DNA of 64,000 bases, from the IMG/VR virus record IMGVR_UViG_3300048597_000118, positions 37,170 through 101,169 of that record, one strand, 5' to 3'. The first letter of the stretch is position 1. The number at the start of each line of letters is the position of its first letter. The position numbers and the translations under genes are program-made. The notes beneath the pieces are model-generated. The model saw only the letters and a list, made by a program, of their open reading frames with translations, did no database searches and was not told the DNA's origin. This stretch comes from a virus. Of the stretch, positions 54,401-60,876 are shown in pieces.

Positions 54401-57400
54401 GTATTCGGCGGTAAGGTTATCGCTATGCCTAATCTACCTACTGGGGTGATGTTACTCTATGAGGGTGATGACCAATGGGCTAATGCCCGCCGCGTGGCTA
54501 AACATTATGGCTTAGACCTACGCAATGTACCCACTTGGGCTGACTATAAAGCCTTTGGTGAGGCGGTATGGGATATGCCTGAGCGTACCGAGGCGTTTAA
54601 CCATCTCACTCGTAGTCCTATTAAAGACGGTCCGGTTCAACGAGTACTTCGCATGCCCAAGTCCGTTGAAGCCTACAAGGATACGTTCTATTGCTTCAGC
54701 AATCCTTGGGTATATAACCCATTGAGTAGCAAGAACGTCTTGGCTAATCCATATCCCTATACCATTGGCGTATCTGTTATCGCCATGACTGGTGTTACTA
54801 AGGGTGACTCTGACGGTGATGGTGTGAGTGCTACGTTCTTAGTTAGCAATGTACCCGGCCTTCGTGGTTTGGTTACTGCTGAAGATAAAGCGTGGGAAAG
54901 TTGTGATAAATGTGCCGGGTTACCCGGGGCACAAGCTCGCCTGGAAGTATATCTAGGTGACCACTTGAGTGCCCCTAGTTTGGCTAAGAAAGCTAATATC
55001 TTCTTCCGTAAAGGTATGTTAGCTGTGTCCTTCAAAGACGGTGGTGTTAGTGGTAAGCATTTAGTATTAGCCGAGACCTATAACACAACCAACGTTCGCT
55101 CTTTGATTCTGCAAACTATGCAGGTCGGGGTGAGCTATAAAGTTTACCGTTTGACCGAGGCTATCACGGATATTCTCAATGGTCTTGTCAAAGGTGGTGT
55201 GTTTAAAGCAGCTGGTTTAGAAGTACCTGAGATGTTCAAGCCCTTCGTCGGTCCTCAATCCTACTATGCAGTAACTGCCTGTGCAGATATCTATGAGTAT
55301 GTATTGGGTGCTGTTGATGCGTTGGGTTGGCAACTCTGGGGTATGCTTAAATCCGTAATGGAAGCCAAGTTTGCTCCTATGTGGCACGCTCCGTTAATCC
55401 ACATAGACAAGACAGACGGCAATACAGTGGACCATAATGCTGAGGCTGAAGCCAAAGCAGTTCTGTTTCGTCAGAGTAAAGTAGCTGAGCTGACTGGAAT
55501 CCTCGGTAAGGCTGGTGTAAATACCAGTCAAGCCGACGCCATGGCTACTGCTTTCTGGTTGGCATCTTATGCTAACGGAACTGTTAAGCAACAGTCTATG
55601 TTCATGTTTGACGTTCAACGTAGTGACCGTCGGCTTGCACAGTTCATTATTGCTGCCGCCATGTTGGTCACCGAAGCAGGTCGTGCTAAATGGCATGGCT
55701 TCAATCATGGTCCTCTCAATAGCACTGCTTTGGCTAGTGACGAGAAGGTAGCTAACCATAAGAAGATGACTACAGTGACCTTAGACTACCTGACTAAAGG
55801 TGTAGCCGCCCATGATGTATGGGTTAACGCTGTATCTGAAAGCCATTGTTTGCAGTTGCTTATGGATATGGCTGACCCTGAGACTTTAGGTGACTTGGTA
55901 GTTGGTCCCCCGGCTAACACTGCTATTGATTACTTTGTCAATGCAGACTTGGTTGCCCATTATGAGTCTCAGTTGGCTGCTCGTGTTGGTGATGTCAACA
56001 TGGTCGAGATTAAAGAAACCGTGGTTGATGTGGAAGTATGTCTTGATATCTTTGTCACTGACGAAGACGAGGAGTTCGACTTAGTTGACCCTGATGCAGA
56101 TATATATGACGATTATCAACCGACTTATGACGAGGAGGAATATATGGAAATGCTCGCTAACCAGGCGATGTTGGCTCAAATGTTGGCTGCCCCCACTGCC
56201 GTAATTGAACCCACGGATAATACTCCAACTCCTCACTGTGTTGATGAGGATATGTATATCCCCGAGGAACAGACTGAAGAAGACCGGTTGGCTACTCAAC
56301 AAGTTATGGCTCAGCTGATGACTAAACCTCAGGCTGCCCCTGCTCCTGTAGTAATGCCTGCTCCTACTGAAGACCAAATCTTCTTAGCCAAACAGGCTGC
56401 TGTAGAAGCTGAGATTAGTGACCTAGAAACCCGTTTGGTTAAAGCCCAAGAGCTATTAGCTAAACAAGAAGCTCAGGCAAAAGCCCTGCGGAAGCTAGAA
56501 GACAAAAAGGCTAAATTATCGGCTAAACTAGCTGACGTTGTTGCTAAACTCAGCCCTGAGTACCTCGCCATGTTAGAAGATAATACCCAACCAGAAGAAG
56601 ACGAGGATAATGGCGGTGGCAATGTTAAGCCTGAGCCTGATGCCCCCAAACCTCCTTCTGATGACCATGGTCAGAATCTAAGCATCGATGCAGAAGTTCA
56701 GAAGGTACGCCATGATTTAGAACAGTTGGCTGCCCGTGCTCGGGATGGTGAGGTGATTGGTCGTCCTAGCCCTGAGCCTGCGCCTTCTGATGAGGATATG
56801 TATATCCCTGAAGAAGGTAATCCTGCGGAGAATATGGCGGCCTTTGCCGCCGCCGCTGCCACTTCCGTTACTGCCACTACTAACGAAGTAGTAACGGAGC
56901 CCACCTGGGCTGACTTTGTCCAAAGCATCAAATGGGAGCGTGGTGACGTATGTGAAGTCGAATACGAAGACGGCACCATCGGTTGGATGTTAGGCCAAGA
57001 GGTTATCCCTAACATAGTCAGCTCTGATTATGTAGATGGTCGCTTGTGGTTCTACCATGAGAAGCCCAACGTTCTCTTTATTGAAGATGGCTTGACCATC
57101 AATGACGTACCCGACGTTCAAGGATGGGAACTAGACCTATGTGATGACATTCGGTACGTTACTGGGTATGTAGGAGGAACTATTACTACCACCCCAGAAG
57201 CTAAAAAGGAAACTAGTGAAGTAAAATCACCGGATGACATCGTGGCTACACTAATAGAAAGTTACGCAAAAAAGTCTCAGCCCAAAAACCTTATTGAGGC
57301 TAAGACTAAAGCTCGCTCCCTTCCATGTCCACCTATAGACGATGAAGGTGCCACCGACTGCCAGAAACGCTTCTTCGAAGCCGCCTGCACCGGTGATAAC

Positions 57401-58810
57401 ATCTTCTTATCTGGGGAAGCTGGCACAGGGAAAACCTACGCCCTAGAGTCAATGATTAACCATTGGTTAGAACTGGGAGATAAAGTCATCGTTACCGCCA
57501 CCACTGGTCGCGCTGCTATGAACATGGGCGCCCGCTTTGATATCGAAGACTTAGCTGGCTACGGTACCTTTAACTCTGTGTTGGGTCTGGGCATCGGTTT
57601 TGGTGAGAAAGATGCTGAAGCCATGACTCCCTACGCTTGGAGCCAACGCATGATTAGTCGTGGTCAGAGCAACGATGAGCTAGAAGTGATGCTTAAAGGA
57701 AGTAACCAAGACCAACGAGTCCACTTCGTCTTAGACGAGGTATCTATGTTGGATGCCCGCATGCTTTGGGTTATTTGGAATATCCTTTATTACCACAACC
57801 CCTGCATTCAAGTTATCCTAGCTGGCGACGGTGACCAACTCAAGGTAATCGGTAAAGGTGCTCGGGACTTCTGGCAACGTCCTTACCTTGAAGGATGTAA
57901 CGGAACTTTAGAGACTATCATCGACAAGTTTCGCTGCATTAACCTGAAGACCAACGTAAGGCAAGCTGATGACCCTGAGTTGGCTGCTGCGTTGAAACAC
58001 CTTTCTGAAACCAATGAGATTACTGGGGTGTTACTTGAACGATTCCGTTTATGTGCAGAAGAAGGTCTAAAGCCCAGCGACGACTTAAATACGACTTATA
58101 TTCGTTATAACAACGTATCTGTTGAGCGGATTAACCGTCGTATGACCCGCGCCATGGGTACAGAAACCCGTGTATATAAAGCACAAGTAGTGGGCAATAA
58201 TGGTCCCGTCACTGTTAATAATGACCGTTATCCTGGTTGGGTATACGCCTTTAGCCCTATTGCTCCTGTGATGGAGTTTGCGGTAGGTATGCCTGTTAAG
58301 CTCCGCAAGAATCGTAAAAAAGATGGTGTGTTAGAAGCTTCTAATGGTAGCCGTGGGTTCATTACCAAGCTAGGTAAGGAGCATGTATGGGTTGAATTTG
58401 AAGATGGTAAGGAGTTAAAGATTAACTTCGAACGATTCGAAGGACCCCATGTAAACGGTAATAGCGTCGGCGCTTTCTACCAATTACCTATCCATCCTGA
58501 CTTCGCTACCACGGGGCATAGTGTCCAAGGTATGACTATCACTAACGAGGGTGTCATCTCTGTTAGTCAGGAATGGAAGTGCAAAGATAACCATAAGCAA
58601 TTTATCTTTGAAGAAGATGGCGAGCATAAGGTTTATAAGGTTGCTTTGAATGACGCCCAGTGGTTATTGGTTGCGTGTTCACGGTTCACTAAGGCTTCGG
58701 ACATTTACTTCCAGTATGATGGTCCCGAAGATTTGCATTGGCTATTCCAAGCACAAGGTAATAAAGATTTGAGCTACCGTGAGTGGCTTGCTTCTAAAGC
58801 TAAGCAATAG
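48452..58810 (+). CDS. Giant polymerase-like / SF1 helicase fusion protein
   Basis: This 3452-residue protein starts at ATG 48452 after GGAGG; ATG 48665 (MKVNRRFELG) after GAGG is a possible second start. Residues ~130-330 are very basic, ~850-900 and ~2550-2850 are Pro/Ala/Glu linkers. At 2118-2123 is GDSDGD after a strand GVSVIAMTG and LANPYPY, the layout of the catalytic loop of double-psi-barrel RNA polymerases; a Lys/Arg-rich strand near 1530-1545 (KIRSSVAKANLMPVK) could be the first barrel. Residues ~2960-3452 are an SF1 Pif1/RecD2-type helicase: Walker A GEAGTGKT (2988-2995), DEVSMLD (3095), GDGDQL (3125), TGHSVQG (3356 His) and a final LLVACSRFTKASD. The linker repeats DEDMYIPEE twice (2598, 2780). 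Helicase confidence is high, polymerase moderate. Confidence 0.65.
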   Translation: MTNPNTAPSGGALQIVAGSPAGRTQISPSGFQAGSHQNPGQIVSVEGGAPMAQLSTGKSSQPVLTNKNEVIMKVNRRFELGMSLNKECLDYVVHLNQKGNPNSESQKLIDKARAFRRAAPVRAGLSITFSNTPVAGVVINQEGRDASVAYCAARTIYKATRRVANREAFTLINILGLVTRRHGKVTRNSTKGFGTVTIVSSGTSAGKTVNNRKINQQIARAQRVSRQRRNGRRSQVSKTSQQRGADRAARAAKQGAKLARRRAAQAFLDAQRKAAVMALGVTPKGHKAPAMVRGVRVSTTPIPTTRSAKSSALRGAHDGVYYVNGTEVPVVKTVVAHRQAILRKERNALPLAVRNRRLAAENGTRFHRDAEFGARRALSRHIVEVPVMPVWRMVPTAPAPEVTVADFEAKAKAIMAEAKVKYGAGDLQMSLNSNSSDRDIKSGLEALPVGDSMDNIVKLVSDLMPTAQPVASIHADHASNDRSLGYYVSLCCVYVDGSGRQTIKGNINLPIQAHFSKKQWPVIGEPMTSEDASLNESSLLKVSAEQPVLKFRTSAAYNTGNYTPCGMWLSKAWERPYPLRKKYPEISPEISVMLDGKMTVANLAKPAEGKDNITLQRAIVDARLEVWNAIMGATTEVKAGGCTVKGGLGAKLQPGRNWVVVVADVTAINGASKEKGGFDMLFNVTRPDGVVSVEGSLAKEDLYGHGRDFAYERMAAQSIEVLYVPNLSDIYAEKVLGPWHPSISEGLARGFYGDLPELAVDTKSGKFKYAAASKGIADPKRVRLCDLLDWSYEAYVMIQCCRENLLNQRGLPSGSRVVTKPAAPVVKAKAAPTVTTEPTKPVDVAPVIASLLEAVTAAPAPAPAQQVAIVEPEVEVKEPTSPPKVEVVATKLPERPVVPTVEPNLQGYAGALSQYLNHMEGMWVNRELANITDISVYCQEHVQAWANLDKTTGFNAEGVQARTNGVSGAFGVIRYLADVTKTEGDCKPNLSFYGFDWQPEHVMNVIAILRSYESTNHQDDLCYFKPEAGGYIFSFLGKEFAWIPELNGVIDLPRGRMFKNVVMACYSEELTENDQLVKIYRGAQAMSSMGSFMRYLYMVVLPVMAHLPASDDWSAVGANLNQYLNKDAGVMFPMSSDNILSENANFRWAESNSWAPMGLDVGSTMPTPVVNVDKKFALINCWGIYADKLIKAYATNYKQAKLTNAEFAENLLPEAMSQLGITWSFNKNVGYSMPNFAINCLVLAEHAPAIYELVKAQFVIDMGGSKAVDEFLAASKFESLDLFLRGCVVNSNGKVAKGTKRQLLRAPNSVQSGSYINCDRKPKLAKMLAAGRGVKPVDTLWAGMLPENFYAVGAGHKFSTQPEPITGTAIRVALGLTAVGPAGVVAWIGGPNQMPHGFGSNIEQSNFEIPQRAIEVQPGVGFGADDIQLVRPELAVDFRQPECVLADVELVTEVHRVRGIEYYYFKPQTAVYVHGNGGSVVCNVFTNDELAPSKPFAYESNNGDGILEWVRVHVAPEITGKNLEVEFKVTTMERQAKIRSSVAKANLMPVKSSFLKLNGVAGKLVDAVYLQDAMKIDVDGCLISVIGVTLVLNPDCNDPEFLAMVELAKDINEMVEGRRHLDYLVEDHVSMVAQPKYTELQTRFYNYFKRENVWTMWEELEHGDFGYAIDRLYTDMSNEGLDSWRAVTDALEARELVMNLAADVTDEYTYKCFTNDKDNVFVLFINEAGRVAKVAQRSTMLVGRNNCPIYDVVLYEAATTRQGINNNTSGQMDVCMRSLRAMTDAWGIGNDGLAKDLIRRQGISGKTNAMWRAKMLHLSAHCGLSKAIDGRQVIKLGEWKEADKGQATWVPNSEVVATIKSILGNADVSNVSNFGGLCEALKGYIFTVDASRKEYKVDEESGEVYAVSKSIEVWTPFLYYLNGRSAEDNSHSTASGLFQAYLAKALSINPDARSLGIIANQLCGRMDSWASSEGVRKFISGGEVFGGKVIAMPNLPTGVMLLYEGDDQWANARRVAKHYGLDLRNVPTWADYKAFGEAVWDMPERTEAFNHLTRSPIKDGPVQRVLRMPKSVEAYKDTFYCFSNPWVYNPLSSKNVLANPYPYTIGVSVIAMTGVTKGDSDGDGVSATFLVSNVPGLRGLVTAEDKAWESCDKCAGLPGAQARLEVYLGDHLSAPSLAKKANIFFRKGMLAVSFKDGGVSGKHLVLAETYNTTNVRSLILQTMQVGVSYKVYRLTEAITDILNGLVKGGVFKAAGLEVPEMFKPFVGPQSYYAVTACADIYEYVLGAVDALGWQLWGMLKSVMEAKFAPMWHAPLIHIDKTDGNTVDHNAEAEAKAVLFRQSKVAELTGILGKAGVNTSQADAMATAFWLASYANGTVKQQSMFMFDVQRSDRRLAQFIIAAAMLVTEAGRAKWHGFNHGPLNSTALASDEKVANHKKMTTVTLDYLTKGVAAHDVWVNAVSESHCLQLLMDMADPETLGDLVVGPPANTAIDYFVNADLVAHYESQLAARVGDVNMVEIKETVVDVEVCLDIFVTDEDEEFDLVDPDADIYDDYQPTYDEEEYMEMLANQAMLAQMLAAPTAVIEPTDNTPTPHCVDEDMYIPEEQTEEDRLATQQVMAQLMTKPQAAPAPVVMPAPTEDQIFLAKQAAVEAEISDLETRLVKAQELLAKQEAQAKALRKLEDKKAKLSAKLADVVAKLSPEYLAMLEDNTQPEEDEDNGGGNVKPEPDAPKPPSDDHGQNLSIDAEVQKVRHDLEQLAARARDGEVIGRPSPEPAPSDEDMYIPEEGNPAENMAAFAAAAATSVTATTNEVVTEPTWADFVQSIKWERGDVCEVEYEDGTIGWMLGQEVIPNIVSSDYVDGRLWFYHEKPNVLFIEDGLTINDVPDVQGWELDLCDDIRYVTGYVGGTITTTPEAKKETSEVKSPDDIVATLIESYAKKSQPKNLIEAKTKARSLPCPPIDDEGATDCQKRFFEAACTGDNIFLSGEAGTGKTYALESMINHWLELGDKVIVTATTGRAAMNMGARFDIEDLAGYGTFNSVLGLGIGFGEKDAEAMTPYAWSQRMISRGQSNDELEVMLKGSNQDQRVHFVLDEVSMLDARMLWVIWNILYYHNPCIQVILAGDGDQLKVIGKGARDFWQRPYLEGCNGTLETIIDKFRCINLKTNVRQADDPELAAALKHLSETNEITGVLLERFRLCAEEGLKPSDDLNTTYIRYNNVSVERINRRMTRAMGTETRVYKAQVVGNNGPVTVNNDRYPGWVYAFSPIAPVMEFAVGMPVKLRKNRKKDGVLEASNGSRGFITKLGKEHVWVEFEDGKELKINFERFEGPHVNGNSVGAFYQLPIHPDFATTGHSVQGMTITNEGVISVSQEWKCKDNHKQFIFEEDGEHKVYKVALNDAQWLLVACSRFTKASDIYFQYDGPEDLHWLFQAQGNKDLSYREWLASKAKQ

Positions 58811-59056
58811 AATAGTCGTGTAATGATTAGTCAGTAATGAGGCGGCACCGCAATGGGGTGGCACAGTCCCTAAGGCTAGTTACAAGGCAAAGCCAGGGGA
58901 GTAATAGTGGGAACGAGGAGTGTCTGAAAAAGAGGATTATCCGGCGAGCTGTCTGTCATAGCGAGAGTTATGGGGGACAGCTGCTTAGTAGTGTTTGACT
59001 GCGCCGAGAGGTGTATGAAAAAGACTACTAATTGGAAAATTAATGAGGTAATCCCA
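58811..59056 (+). other. Structured leader upstream of the 219-aa gene
   Basis: I see no gene in these 246 nt. A stem AGCTGTC / GACAGCT (58947-58982) encloses CATA / TATG, and GGCT / AGCC and GGCGG / CC-type stems lie before it. The end (59009-59035) is a degenerate class II leader element. It is a long structured 5' leader or a small RNA; it matches no riboswitch I know. Confidence 0.4.
59009..59035 (+). promoter_or_regulatory. Class II leader element, copy 1 (degenerate)
   Basis: The sequence AGGTGTATGAAAAAGACT... followed by ACTAATTGGA keeps the AAAAAGAC and AATTGGA words of the class II element but lacks its TCCACC part. It lies 21 nt before the start of the 219-aa gene. Confidence 0.45.
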
Positions 59057-59716
59057 ATGTCTAAAATCTATCTGACCACTCCAGAAGCTATTGCCGCTAA
59101 CCAAGAGGTACTAGCTAAATGCATTGCTGAACAAGGTATCCCCATGGATATCATCAAAATGCTGGGGGGTTTAGTAGTATTACCAACTAAGTTCGTTAAC
59201 AGTAAAGTATTTAGCATCACTCGTCATGCAGATGGCGAATATGGTGTTTTGGTATCCTTAACTGGGACGTGCCGCGAAGGTCAATTGGTGCCCGGAGAGA
59301 AAGGTAACTATAATTTCTCATTGAAAGGCTGGCTCAATATGAGTCTGTCTGCCGATGAGAATAGTGGTGTTATGCCCTTGACCGATAAGGAGGCCACGGT
59401 GTTAGAAACTTGGCTGACTGCGGCTAAAGACGAGAAAGAGAACTTATTCATCAATTTCAATGGGCATCCTATCGTCCTATGTCTTTGTATTGAAGAAGTT
59501 CGTCCCTATGTATTAGATAGTAACGGCAATAAAATCCAAGTCGGTGTAAAAACTGATGGGTCTCCTGTTTACCAACTATCTGAGCCTCAACCTATTCTTA
59601 CTTATTCAGCCGGATTTACTCATGGCAAGTTAGGTGGGAAAGGGACCTCTGGTTCTAGTTTGACCATGGATGCAGTAAATGAAGCTCTAGAACGCTTCGC
59701 TGCCATGACCAAATAA
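59057..59716 (+). CDS. Hypothetical protein, SSB-like candidate
   Basis: I start at ATG 59057 (219 residues, MSKIYLTTPEAIAANQEVLA); an earlier in-frame ATG at 58970 would place the class II element inside the gene. The protein has a beta-rich body (YGVLVSLTGTCREGQLVPG; NYNFSLKGWLNMSLSADENS) and a Gly/Ser-rich stretch before the last helix. Size, beta content and place after a helicase gene would fit a single-strand-binding or replication accessory protein, but no family is recognised. Confidence 0.5.
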   Translation: MSKIYLTTPEAIAANQEVLAKCIAEQGIPMDIIKMLGGLVVLPTKFVNSKVFSITRHADGEYGVLVSLTGTCREGQLVPGEKGNYNFSLKGWLNMSLSADENSGVMPLTDKEATVLETWLTAAKDEKENLFINFNGHPIVLCLCIEEVRPYVLDSNGNKIQVGVKTDGSPVYQLSEPQPILTYSAGFTHGKLGGKGTSGSSLTMDAVNEALERFAAMTK

Positions 59717-59730
59717 TCAATAATATAGTT

Positions 59731-59776
59731 GACTACTAGGTCCCCATCATCGGGGATTTAGTAGTCTTCTTTTTTA
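59731..59776 (+). terminator. Terminator after the 219-aa gene
   Basis: GACTACTA / TAGTAGTC encloses TCCCC / CGGGGA, followed by TTCTTTTTT. Confidence 0.8.
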
Positions 59777-59802
59777 ATGCCTAGCGGCGGGCTTTTTATT
59801 TA

Positions 59803-59834
59803 TCCACCTACAGGTAAAAAGACAATTAATTGGA
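59803..59834 (+). promoter_or_regulatory. Class II leader element, copy 2
   Basis: TCCACCTACAGGTAAAAAGA then CAATTAATTGGA, 32 nt. ACCT/AGGT can form a small hairpin. A TATAAG follows 3 nt after TGGA. The ATG of the next gene is 19 nt downstream. Confidence 0.65.
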
Positions 59835-59853
59835 ATGTATAAGGTAAAAACCT

Positions 59854-60237
59854 ATGGCAATTATTAATTGCACACCCCACCCTATTAATATTTTCGACAG
59901 AAATGACGCAGACAGCTCCAATCCCCGCCGACTGATGTTGGCTGAAGGGGCTGAGTGTATCCGCACCATTGAGCCGTCTGGCACAGTGCTTAATGCACAA
60001 CGTGGGGACTCTGACATTGTGGACATGATTGATGGAGTGCCGGTGAAAAGCCGGGCAAAGTTCATCAGCTTCGATGCATTGCCTGAAGGTGATGACTTCG
60101 TTATCGTCAGCCAACTGTTTAAGTCCGCTGTGGTTGACTGTGGTGGCGACACCAGTCGACTACTCTGTGTGGCTGAAACTGTTTTCCGCGTTGATTGCCC
60201 CACACCTGTGGGCTGCTGTGCCTTAGAAGTAGGTTAA
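59854..60237 (+). CDS. Conserved phage protein of the TPHPI type
   Basis: The 127-residue product starts MAIINCTPHPINIFDRNDAD. The N-T/C-TPHPI-x-I start, a central IEPSGTVLNAQRGDSD, the DGVPVK segment, a LPEGDDFVIVSQLF segment and a closing GCCALEV recur in a widespread phage/actinobacterial family of unknown function (often I-N-L-TPHPI ... sG ... R ... dGiPV ... LP ... yIVS). It lies in its own cassette with a class II leader and terminators on both sides. GGTAA precedes the start. Confidence 0.6.
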   Translation: MAIINCTPHPINIFDRNDADSSNPRRLMLAEGAECIRTIEPSGTVLNAQRGDSDIVDMIDGVPVKSRAKFISFDALPEGDDFVIVSQLFKSAVVDCGGDTSRLLCVAETVFRVDCPTPVGCCALEVG

Positions 60238-60239
60238 TC

Positions 60240-60288
60240 AAGATTGTCATGGTCTCCTCCTAGGGGGCTAGACAGTCTTTCTTTTTAT
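60240..60288 (+). terminator. Terminator after the 127-aa gene
   Basis: AGATTGTC / GACAGTCT with an inner CCTCC/GGGGG stem, then TTTCTTTTTATTT. Confidence 0.7.
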
Positions 60289-60290
60289 TT

Positions 60291-60322
60291 ACCATCTACC
60301 GGTAAAAAGACAATTAGGTGGA
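60291..60322 (+). promoter_or_regulatory. Class II leader element, copy 3
   Basis: ACCATCTACCGGTAAAAAGA then CAATTAGGTGGA, 32 nt. AATAATTT follows and the next ATG is at 60340. Confidence 0.65.
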
Positions 60323-60339
60323 AATAATTTGGTAAAAAA

Positions 60340-60636
60340 ATGAACACCGAACAAATCCGTGCCGCGCTTAACGAGAAAGAACAGAGTCTCCGTACAGCCG
60401 TAGGACACACCAAATGGCAGTCTTCCACAGGCATCCTCCCCATTGGGACAATGGATGAGGACCATTTGATTAACTCGGCTATATATGCTCAGCGAAAAGC
60501 TGATGACATTGCCCGACTCAATCTGAAGTTCGTGCCAAAGTACTTCGGGCGAACCTGGGAGGACTGGGTCACGTTATTCAGGGCGGAATTAGAGTACCGT
60601 CACTCTGAAGAAGGATTGGCAGAAGTTCCCTGGTAA
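60340..60636 (+). CDS. Hypothetical protein
   Basis: This 98-residue helical protein (MNTEQIRAALNEKEQSLRTA; YAQRKADDIARLNLKFVPKY) ends with an acidic segment. A class II leader sets the start at 60340, and a terminator follows the stop. No family is recognised. Confidence 0.5.
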   Translation: MNTEQIRAALNEKEQSLRTAVGHTKWQSSTGILPIGTMDEDHLINSAIYAQRKADDIARLNLKFVPKYFGRTWEDWVTLFRAELEYRHSEEGLAEVPW

Positions 60637-60637
60637 A

Positions 60638-60681
60638 GATTGCCTGCGTCTCCTCCTAGGGGACCAGACAGCCTTTCTTTT
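60638..60681 (+). terminator. Terminator after the 98-aa gene
   Basis: It is a relative of the preceding terminator (GTCTCC-TCCTA-GGGGAC core with outer GGCTGTCTG-like arms), followed by TTTCTTTTTATTT. Confidence 0.6.
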
Positions 60682-60844
60682 TATTTGTCTATCTATATCA
60701 GTTTAGCTAAATAAGAAAGCTTCTCGTCTGGGGACAAAGACGACTCGTTTAACCAAGATACTACGCCCCCCACCCTAAAACCACCGCGCTACAACAGTTT
60801 GAGGTATGAACGAAGATGAACTCCCCCCAGAGGCCGGTCATTCG
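60682..60844 (+). other. Gap before the structured RNA
   Basis: Only a 17-codon frame at 60806-60859 (MNEDELPPEAGHSSTIR, after GAGGT) is seen, running into the class II element. I give it little weight. Nothing else is recognised. Confidence 0.25.
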
Positions 60845-60876
60845 TCCACCATAAGGTAAAAAGATAATTAAATGGA
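60845..60876 (+). promoter_or_regulatory. Class II leader element, copy 4
   Basis: TCCACCATAAGGTAAAAAGA then TAATTAAATGGA, 32 nt. ACC/GGT with loop ATAA is a small hairpin. No gene follows; the downstream DNA is the structured-RNA candidate. Confidence 0.65.

Noticed and set aside
54801-54830. EF-hand calcium site at DSDGDG
   Set aside because: Positions 8 and 12 of the loop are Ser and Leu instead of Ile and Glu, and a beta strand precedes it. The 5173-aa motif also fails (Ser at position 6). Not fully excluded.
58970-59056. Longer start of the 219-aa gene at 58970
   Set aside because: It would place the class II leader element and a stem-loop inside the gene, and the added residues look unnatural. 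The ATG at 59057 fits the spacing of the other class II genes.
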